Source: DATJPR01 sp035506295
GTDB lineage: Bacteria > Bacteroidota > Ignavibacteria > UBA10030 > UBA6906
NCBI GenBank assembly: GCA_035506295.1
Contig: DATJPR010000196.1
Location: 1 to 16,391 of the forward strand
DNA: 16,391 nucleotides
Reading direction: 5' to 3'
Positions 1 through 6,043 of the stretch are shown here, piece by piece. The notes below the pieces were generated by a model, which did no database searches, had not been told where the DNA came from, and was given only the letters and a program-made list of their open reading frames with translations. The position numbers and the translations under genes are program-made. How positions within the stretch are numbered: position 1 is the stretch's first letter; the number at the start of each line of letters is the position of its first letter.

Positions 1-1
1 A

Positions 2-685
2 CCCAAATACTATGAGTTCATCGGCGCGAGCGCAAAGGATTTTGAGGAGAAGATTACCGCGACCGCCGCGGAGATTGAAGCCGTCAGCGCGATGAAAGAC
101 TTTCGAAAGCCGGTGTACATCTCCGTCGATGAGTGGGGGACCTTCGGAAGGAACTTCCTGTCGGTGCTGCCGATCGCTGAGTGCCTCAACTCCTTCATCC
201 GTCACGCCGATGTCGTCAAGATGGGCAACTTCACCATGTTCACCGGTCTGCTTGCGAGTGACAGAGACAAGGGGACATACAAGTCGCCCCTATTCGAGAC
301 GTTCAAGCTGTTCTCCACGAACTGTCGAGGTAATTCCATCGACACGTACGTTGCCTGCGACACATTCAACACGGACAAGTACAAGGGCATTCCTTTCCTC
401 GATGTGACCTCGGTGTATTCTCAGGAGACCAAGACGGTATATATCAACGTTGTCAACAGGCACAAGGATAAGGCGATTGACGCCGAGATCAGTAACAGTG
501 CAGGCCCATTTGCCGGGAAGGCGCAGGTCAGCCTGATGAATGCGACTTCCCTGGAAGAGCCCTTCACCTTCGACAAGCAGGATCAATACAAACCCGTGAA
601 CAAAGAGATCAAGGTTGACGGCAATCGAATCAGTTGTTCGTTCCCGCCACACTCGTTCACGCAGATCAAGGTGAAGGTCGACTAA
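2..685 (+). CDS. Alpha-L-arabinofuranosidase, GH51 (C-terminal part, 5' truncated)
   Basis: The reading frame is open from base 2 to the TAA at 683-685 (227 codons), so the 5' end lies outside the window. The stretch VDEWGTFG matches the GH51 nucleophile region; the Glu of DEW (codon 131-133) is the expected catalytic nucleophile, although the family more often has DEWNVW here. It is followed by the typical LNSFIRHADVVKMGN segment and a C-terminal beta-sandwich with NATSLEEP and PPHSFTQIKV, which GH51 enzymes share. The family releases terminal arabinofuranosyl groups from arabinoxylan and arabinan oligosaccharides. The acid/base residue and any signal peptide lie upstream, so cell location cannot be judged. 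It is followed after 47 bp by a gene on the same strand, which suggests an operon. I am confident of the family and less so of the exact substrate. Confidence 0.9.
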   Translation, partial: PKYYEFIGASAKDFEEKITATAAEIEAVSAMKDFRKPVYISVDEWGTFGRNFLSVLPIAECLNSFIRHADVVKMGNFTMFTGLLASDRDKGTYKSPLFETFKLFSTNCRGNSIDTYVACDTFNTDKYKGIPFLDVTSVYSQETKTVYINVVNRHKDKAIDAEISNSAGPFAGKAQVSLMNATSLEEPFTFDKQDQYKPVNKEIKVDGNRISCSFPPHSFTQIKVKVD

Positions 686-732
686 CGGAACCGCAGGCCG
701 CAGAACATCCCTGACCCTCAGGAGGGTGATGC

Positions 733-2169
733 ATGAGAACTCTCGTGGTACTGGTGCTCCTCCCGCTTGTGCTCTTCTCCCAGACATTCTGCGGACAGGG
801 AGCTCAAAAAAGCCGGGTGATCATCCTGACCGACATCGAAGCGGACCCCGACGACACGGAGTCTCTGGTCCGGCTTCTCCTGTATTCCAACGAGATCGAT
901 ATCGAAGGATTGATTGCCACCACGTCCACGCACATGAGAACCGTCGTGCATCCTGAGTCAATTCGAAGGGTGATCAGCGCATACGCGAAGGTCCGTGCGA
1001 ACCTTCTTAAGCACGACGGTGCATATCCCGGCGCTGAAGAACTCCAGCGACTTGTGAAGAAGGGATTGCCGCAATACGGCATGCAGGGCGTTGGAGAGGG
1101 GAAAGACTCGCAGGGATCTGAATGGATCGTGAAGGTCCTTGAGAACACTGATCCACGTCCGTTGTGGATCAGTGTCTGGGGAGGGCCCAATACTCTTGCT
1201 CAGGCACTATTCCAGATTCATAAGACAAAGCCTGAGGCGGTGGCGAAACGGCTGATTGCCAGGTTGAGAGTCTATACGATCTCCGACCAGGATGACAGCG
1301 GGATATGGATGAGGAAAAACTTCCCCGATCTGTTTTATGTCGTGAGCCCCGGGGGGTACGGAAGTTCCACCTGGAGCGCGATCAACCAGACTGCGCCGGG
1401 CATCAACAACGAACTAATAAGCAATCGCTGGCTGGCGCGGAACATTCAGCAGGGCCACGGCCCGCTCGGCGCGGTGTATCCGGACGTCGCGTATGGGATG
1501 GAGGGAGACACGCCATCCTGGTTGAACCTGGTGCCGAACGGATTGAGTGATCCGGAGCATCCGGACTGGGGCGGATGGGGAGGGCGATACGAATTGTACC
1601 GACCGGCTGATTCATCGCTGGATACGGCAGGATTCACCGGAGGTGTACCCGTGGAATCTGAACCCCGTGCGATATGGACGAATACCGCCGATCGCTATCT
1701 TTCGTACGCTTCGGCTGAATACGGCAGGGCTTTGATCCCCGATACTCCGGCGATCAACAGCAACAAGGCAACCATCTGGCGATGGAGGGAGGACTTTCAG
1801 AATGACTTTGCCGCCCGGATGGATTGGTGTAGGGGGTCCTACAAGGAAGCCAATCATCCGCCGATCCCGGTTCTGGCGCATCCCACGGAATTCACCGTCC
1901 GATCCGGCGAGGTGTTTTGCCTGGATGCGTTCGGGAGCACCGATCCGGATGGCGACAACCTCAGTTTCGTCTGGTTCCAATATCCCGAGGCCGGCTCGTA
2001 CAAAAAGCCCGTCCCGATCAACGGAGCCGACAATCTCTCGAGGCTTTTCGTGACCGCTCCCGCAGTGAACAGACGGGAGACGATCCATTTCATCGTGAAG
2101 GTCACCGATAAGGGAAATCCTCCTCTCTCCCGATATCAGCGGGTGATTGTAACCGTTCTACCGAAGTGA
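733..2169 (+). CDS. Secreted DUF1593 / Sde182-like protein with nucleoside-hydrolase fold
   Basis: This is a 478-residue protein. The start at 733 is set by AGGAGGG at 720-726. Residues 1 to about 24 form a signal peptide; a Cys at position 20 is not in a convincing lipobox. The motif LTDIEADPDDTES (about residue 33) resembles the Ca-binding DTDxGxDD loop of nucleoside hydrolases, and WGGPNTLAQAL resembles their second conserved segment. Residues about 374-478 (from NHPPIPV to the end) form a beta-sandwich with STDPDGDN, like the cadherin/PKD-type C-terminal domain of Sde182 proteins. The family is recurrent beside plant-polysaccharide enzymes, and the prototype was described as a cellulose-binding protein, but the substrate is not known to me. 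An activity on a pentosyl bond is only an inference from the fold and the flanking GH51 and CE1 genes. It is likely cotranscribed with both. Confidence 0.85.
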   Translation: MRTLVVLVLLPLVLFSQTFCGQGAQKSRVIILTDIEADPDDTESLVRLLLYSNEIDIEGLIATTSTHMRTVVHPESIRRVISAYAKVRANLLKHDGAYPGAEELQRLVKKGLPQYGMQGVGEGKDSQGSEWIVKVLENTDPRPLWISVWGGPNTLAQALFQIHKTKPEAVAKRLIARLRVYTISDQDDSGIWMRKNFPDLFYVVSPGGYGSSTWSAINQTAPGINNELISNRWLARNIQQGHGPLGAVYPDVAYGMEGDTPSWLNLVPNGLSDPEHPDWGGWGGRYELYRPADSSLDTAGFTGGVPVESEPRAIWTNTADRYLSYASAEYGRALIPDTPAINSNKATIWRWREDFQNDFAARMDWCRGSYKEANHPPIPVLAHPTEFTVRSGEVFCLDAFGSTDPDGDNLSFVWFQYPEAGSYKKPVPINGADNLSRLFVTAPAVNRRETIHFIVKVTDKGNPPLSRYQRVIVTVLPK

Positions 2170-2234
2170 GATGCCCTCGATGTTCCCGCGGCTCTCCAGA
2201 CACGTGCACATTCATGGCAAGCAAAGGTGGATTC

Positions 2235-4154
2235 ATGAGACAGTTCATTCTTGTACTCTGCGTGGTGTTTGCGGTGGCTGTGTCTTCCCACGCCCAGAAG
2301 ATCATCAGGTATGCCCCGGAGGGCTTCGACTCGCTTCGAGCCGACATACCGCATGGAACACTCGATTCCATACTCTACGAATCGAATACAGTCGGGACGA
2401 CTCGCAAGGCCCTCATTTATACTCCTCCGGGGTTCTCCAGGAGTGAGAAGTATCCCGTGCTCTATCTCCTGCATGGCATCGGCGGCGACGAGAAGGAATG
2501 GCTGAATGGCGGTCATCCCCAGGTGATCCTCGACAACCTGTACGCCGAAAAGAAAATCGAGCCGATGATTGTCGTCATGCCCAACGGCCGGGCGATGAAG
2601 GACGACCGTGCGATCGGGAATATCTTCGCCAGCGCGAAGATGGCGGCATTTGCGACGTTCGAACGGGACCTGCTTGACGATCTTATCCCGTTCATCGAGA
2701 AACACTACCCGGTCTTGAAGGACCGGGAGCACCGTGCGATTGCCGGATTGTCGATGGGCGGCGGACAGTCGTTGAATTTCGGCCTGGGGAATCTTGACAA
2801 GTTCGCCTGGATCGGAGGTTTCTCGTCTGCTCCGAACACGAAGAGACCTGAGGAGCTGCTTCCCAATCCCGACGAAGCGAAAAGGCAGCTGAAACTGCTC
2901 TGGATTTCGTGCGGCGACGACGATGGCCTTATCACCTTCAGCCAGCGCACTCACGAGTACCTGAACGCCCATTCCGTCCCTCACATTTTCTACGTGGAGC
3001 CCGGCGTCCATGATTTCAAGGTATGGAAGAACGATTTGTACATGTTTACACAACTCATCTTCAAGCCTGTGGATGTGTCGACCTTCTCCCAGTACAGCGT
3101 GGTCGGTCTTCCCGCGTCAACAAATGTCAGGGGCGCGAAATATCCGCGCGTTCTCCCTGACCAACGGGTAATCTTCCAGACCAAGGCACCGGCTGCAAAA
3201 AATGTTCAGATCGACCTTGGGAAGCTCTACGACATGCAACGGGACAGTCAGGGGGTGTGGACTGTGACAACGGAACCGCAGGGCCCGGGCTTTCACTACT
3301 ATTCCCTGGTTATTGATGGCCTGGCGGTTGCTGACCCTGCGAGTGAGGCATTCTATGGCATCGGGCGGATGGCAAGCGGGATCGAGATCCCGTATTACGG
3401 GGAGGATTACTGTGCGACCAAGGATGTTCCTCATGGTGAGCTGCGCATCGAACAGTACTACTCCACCATCCAGAATGCGTGGCGTCAACTCTACATCTAT
3501 ACTCCTCCGGGCTATGATCGCGATCGCAACGAAACATATCCGGTTCTCTATATCCTGCATGGCGGCGGCGAAGACGAACGGGGCTGGGCAACGCAGGGCG
3601 AGGCGAATTTCATTCTCGACAATCTCATCGCCGCAGGCAAAGCCAGGCCCATGCTGCTGGTCATGCCGGACGGGAACGTGGGTGTCCCCGGGTTTGGGGA
3701 AAACACGTTGAGGGTCTTCGAAGCAGAACTGAAGCAATGCGTCATTCCCTTCGTCGAGAAGACCTACCGGGCGTCAAGCGATGCCAAAAATCGAGCGCTT
3801 GCGGGTCTATCCATGGGCGGACTGCAAACGCTCTACGTCGGAATCAACAATACGGAGGTGTTCTCCTGGTTGGGGGTCTTTAGCTCCGGGTGGATTCTTC
3901 CCATGCAGAGTGACCTGGCAAATGCGCAATACGCGATGATGGAGAAGAACACGGAGCGGATCAACAAGAACCTGAACCTGCTCTGGATCTCCATCGGGGG
4001 CAAGGAGGACATCGCTTACAACAACTGCCAGATGATGATCACGAAGTTCGATTCTCTGAAGATCAAGTATTCCTATTTTGACAGTCCCGGGGGACACACC
4101 TGGCCGGTATGGCGAAACGATTTGTACACGCTGGCGCCGCTTCTCTTCAGGTAG
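2235..4154 (+). CDS. Secreted tandem CE1-type esterase (esterase - early-set - esterase)
   Basis: This is a 639-residue protein. The ATG at 2235 is preferred because it opens the signal peptide MRQFILVLCVVFAVAVSSHAQ and sits just after AAAGGTGG (2223-2230). The first alpha/beta-hydrolase domain spans about residues 35-280: nucleophile Ser173 in GLSMGG, acid candidates Asp228-230 in CGDDDG, and His259 in PGVHDF. An early-set/CBM48-like domain follows (about 290-385). The second hydrolase domain spans about 390-639: Ser526 in GLSMGG, Asp592 in GGKED, and His621 in PGGHTW. Both domains share YTPPG, YPVLY(L/I)LHG and a closing (K/R)NDLY, so they arose by duplication. Family members are feruloyl or acetyl-xylan esterases. 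The context with GH51 and GH3 favours deacylation of decorated arabinoxylan outside the cytoplasm. Both triads look intact. Confidence 0.9.
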   Translation: MRQFILVLCVVFAVAVSSHAQKIIRYAPEGFDSLRADIPHGTLDSILYESNTVGTTRKALIYTPPGFSRSEKYPVLYLLHGIGGDEKEWLNGGHPQVILDNLYAEKKIEPMIVVMPNGRAMKDDRAIGNIFASAKMAAFATFERDLLDDLIPFIEKHYPVLKDREHRAIAGLSMGGGQSLNFGLGNLDKFAWIGGFSSAPNTKRPEELLPNPDEAKRQLKLLWISCGDDDGLITFSQRTHEYLNAHSVPHIFYVEPGVHDFKVWKNDLYMFTQLIFKPVDVSTFSQYSVVGLPASTNVRGAKYPRVLPDQRVIFQTKAPAAKNVQIDLGKLYDMQRDSQGVWTVTTEPQGPGFHYYSLVIDGLAVADPASEAFYGIGRMASGIEIPYYGEDYCATKDVPHGELRIEQYYSTIQNAWRQLYIYTPPGYDRDRNETYPVLYILHGGGEDERGWATQGEANFILDNLIAAGKARPMLLVMPDGNVGVPGFGENTLRVFEAELKQCVIPFVEKTYRASSDAKNRALAGLSMGGLQTLYVGINNTEVFSWLGVFSSGWILPMQSDLANAQYAMMEKNTERINKNLNLLWISIGGKEDIAYNNCQMMITKFDSLKIKYSYFDSPGGHTWPVWRNDLYTLAPLLFR

Positions 4155-4204
4155 AGCAACCGTCATTCGCAACAGCTCCGCCGGTGGTTTTCGGATGCTC
4201 AAGT

Positions 4205-4228
4205 TCTCTTCACCGCAGGATGAAGAGA
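4205..4228 (+). other. Hairpin after the esterase gene, no U-tract
   Basis: TCTCTTCA (4205-4212) and TGAAGAGA (4221-4228) form a perfect 8-bp stem around an 8-nt loop, 50 bases after the esterase stop. No run of T follows, so it is at best a weak or Rho-assisted end or a 3' stabiliser of the upstream mRNA. Confidence 0.35.
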
Positions 4229-4316
4229 TGAATCCCATGCGCAGAATGATGTATTTTTCTGAAAGGTCAGACGTCATGCAAGCAGAACCTGGACGAAAAT
4301 ATTTGTGCGTGGAATC

Positions 4317-4345
4317 TTGCTTTTGAGCTTTTCGTCTTGTACAAT
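4317..4345 (+). promoter_or_regulatory. Sigma-70-like promoter candidate
   Basis: TTGCTT (4317-4322) and TACAAT (4340-4345) are separated by exactly 17 bp. The -10 matches the general consensus at five of six positions and the -35 at three. Members of Bacteroidota often use a different -33/-7 pattern, so recognition in this host is uncertain. The immediate contact with the palindrome at 4346-4357 makes a regulated promoter more believable. Confidence 0.45.
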
Positions 4346-4357
4346 TGAACCGGTTCA
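4346..4357. promoter_or_regulatory. LacI-family operator candidate, perfect 12-bp palindrome
   Basis: TGAACCGGTTCA is a perfect palindrome with the central CG step typical of LacI/GalR-family operators. It lies directly after the candidate -10, where a bound repressor would cover the start site. The nearest downstream gene encodes a LacI-family protein, so autoregulation is the simplest reading. That this protein binds this site is an inference. Confidence 0.6.
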
Positions 4358-4614
4358 GGATTTTTCGTAATAGTGAAGAGCCGTTTGAACTTCATTCACC
4401 ATAGTGGGACCTGTTCCGGGCCGTGACGTCTTCATTCGACGGCTGCCCAAGAATCGCCGGCGGAGGGGAGAAGAGAATTTCCTCTGATCAGATGCGCCTT
4501 TGAGCGCGCTATCCAAAAAACTGATCGAGCATACGGCGTTCCCTCCAGTTTCGGTTTACGGTTGTGCCAGTTGTTGCCAAATACTGGGGATGGAAGAGAC
4601 CTATTCCCGAAAAA

Positions 4615-4638
4615 GTTATCGGTAACGTAACCGGTAAT
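4615..4638. promoter_or_regulatory. Two abutting operator-like dyads upstream of the LacI gene
   Basis: GTTATCGGTAAC (4615-4626) and GTAACCGGTAAT (4627-4638) are each imperfect 12-bp dyads with a central CGG/CCGG core, placed head to tail without a gap. The first resembles the GTTACCGGTAAC type of LacI-family operator with one mismatched pair. They lie 111-134 bp before the regulator start. The sequence differs from TGAACCGGTTCA, so a second regulator may be involved. Confidence 0.4.
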
Positions 4639-4748
4639 GCTGGCCGCTCAAGGTTTGTGTGGTTCTGGCGCGAAGACGACGACGTCGGATTGCCCTGGTC
4701 CAGTTCTTCCATGGCACTCCAGAACTTGCTTGGTGAGATTCCTCCCGG

Positions 4749-5816
4749 ATGAAAAAGCTGACCATTGTTGACGTGGCGAAGCGGGCGAAGGTGTCCAAGG
4801 GCACCGTGTCCGCGGTGATCAATGGAAAGAGCAATGTCAAGGCTTCGACTCGGGATCATATCCTCGAAGTCATGAAGGAGCTCAACTACCGGCCCAAAGG
4901 CGTCGCCCGAAATCTTAAGGTTGGTCAGCCCGAAAAAAGTATCGGCTTGATTCTGAAGGACCTCAGCTATCCATTCTACACGTCCATAGCGGCGGGTGCA
5001 AAAGAATACGCGAAGGGCATGGGGTACGCGGTGGTGGTCGCAAGTTCGGACGACAATCACGAGACCGAGAAGCAACTCACAAGACTCTTCTCGGCGAAGG
5101 ATATCAAGGGAGCGATCATCGCGCCGATCGTCGCGGGGACAGCGGAGATCGAGCACCTCTTCCGGCTCAAGATGATCAACTACCCGTTTGTTCTGCTTGA
5201 GGACGTTCAAGGGATCCAGGCGAACGTGGTCGCCATCGATAACATCAAGGCGATCAAGCGGGCAGTCAAGTATCTTATCGAGAACGGTCACCGGAAGATC
5301 GTGCATTTCGCCGGGCCGCCACAATCCTCCCACACGCTGGAACGTGTCGAAGGATTCCGGCACGCGTTCAGCGAAAGTCCCCTGGTGTTCAAGAAAGAAA
5401 ACATCGTGTCGATCGGCTCGCACTTCGATGAGAGCTACGCAAAGACGATTGAGTATTTCCACGGCTTGTCACGTCAGGAGTATCCGACAGCCATCGTCTG
5501 TTTCAACGACCATCAGGCGCTTGCGGTGATGTTGGCGCTCAAGAAGTTGGAAGTCAGAATTCCCCAGGACATATCGCTCGTCGGGATTGACGACATCTAT
5601 TATGCGAAGATGTATCCCATTCCGTTGACGACGATTCAGGCGCCGCATTTTGAAATCGGCATGCGTGCCGCAGAAATACTTATTCGCAACATCGAAGCCT
5701 CCCATTTGCTGCCCGTGGAGCGCGTCGTTCTCGAAACGGAATTCATTGTCCGAGAAACGACGCAACCGTTACTCCAGTCTGTGGTTGAACGCAGCGAACT
5801 CCAGATCGCAGAGTAG
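4749..5816 (+). CDS. LacI/GalR-family transcriptional regulator
   Basis: This is a 355-residue protein. The start is fixed by the family: the helix-turn-helix begins at once (KKLTIVDVAKRAKVSKGTVS, residues 2-21), followed by the hinge segment YRPKGVARNL near residue 50. The ribosome site is weak (GGTGAG about 12 bases upstream). Residues about 60-340 form the periplasmic-binding-protein-like sensor domain, with recognisable pieces such as IGLILKDLSYPFYTSI, YPFVLLED, IVCFNDHQALAV and ISLVGIDD. The last ~12 residues exceed the usual C-terminus. It probably represses the polysaccharide genes and perhaps itself, responding to a pentose or oligosaccharide; the ligand cannot be read from the sequence. 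It sits between the esterase and GH3 genes, with operator-like palindromes upstream. Confidence 0.93.
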   Translation: MKKLTIVDVAKRAKVSKGTVSAVINGKSNVKASTRDHILEVMKELNYRPKGVARNLKVGQPEKSIGLILKDLSYPFYTSIAAGAKEYAKGMGYAVVVASSDDNHETEKQLTRLFSAKDIKGAIIAPIVAGTAEIEHLFRLKMINYPFVLLEDVQGIQANVVAIDNIKAIKRAVKYLIENGHRKIVHFAGPPQSSHTLERVEGFRHAFSESPLVFKKENIVSIGSHFDESYAKTIEYFHGLSRQEYPTAIVCFNDHQALAVMLALKKLEVRIPQDISLVGIDDIYYAKMYPIPLTTIQAPHFEIGMRAAEILIRNIEASHLLPVERVVLETEFIVRETTQPLLQSVVERSELQIAE

Positions 5817-5854
5817 CATCGAGAATGCAAGCAAATCCGTCATCTGTTGTTCCA

Positions 5855-5870
5855 ATTGAACCGTGCCAAT
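5855..5870. promoter_or_regulatory. Degenerate operator-like site upstream of the GH3 gene
   Basis: ATTGAACCGTGCCAAT has matching ATTG/CAAT ends and a central CG. Its left half, CAATTGAACCG from 5853, repeats the left half of the site at 4346-4357 with the same flanking bases. It lies in the 227-bp gap before the GH3 gene. Only five of eight position pairs are symmetric, so this is a weak call. Confidence 0.3.
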
Positions 5871-6043
5871 AAATATTGAACTGATTTCTTCATACACGAT
5901 TTGATACTGATCACTGTCACTCACCCTGTGCTTCTCCTGGACATTCGCCAGCCCCGCGTTGGATGCACCGTTCGGAATTCAGGAGGATCAGCGTTCCTTG
6001 CCCCCGCTTCGCCGACCCCGGGCATTCGAGTTTCCCGAATGAC

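Larger units (their letters stand above)
4155..4748 (+). promoter_or_regulatory. 594-bp intergenic regulatory region upstream of the LacI-family gene
   Basis: I see no convincing gene here. The region holds an 8-bp hairpin soon after the esterase stop, a promoter-like pair with an abutting palindrome near 4317-4357, a stretch with a direct repeat CTTCATTC (4390-4397 and 4430-4437) enclosed by a possible AGCCGT/ACGGCT closing stem (4379-4384 with 4439-4444), and two abutting dyads at 4615-4638. If transcription starts near 4350, the regulator mRNA would have an unusually long leader of about 390 nt. A GTG-started 62-codon frame at 4564-4752 was considered and rejected. Confidence 0.6.

Noticed and set aside
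2166..2234. Upstream GTG start for the double esterase, overlapping the DUF1593 stop as GTGA
   Set aside because: It would put 23 Cys/Arg-rich residues before a clean signal peptide. The ATG at 2235 has its own ribosome site.
4564..4752. GTG-started 62-codon frame whose TGA overlaps the LacI ATG (ATGA)
   Set aside because: The overlap looks like translational coupling, but there is no ribosome site before 4564, the peptide has no recognisable features and it runs through the operator-like dyads.
4509..5462. Minus-strand 317-codon frame over the LacI gene and its upstream region
   Set aside because: It overlaps a well-supported LacI gene and the product shows no domain; it is a reverse-strand shadow.
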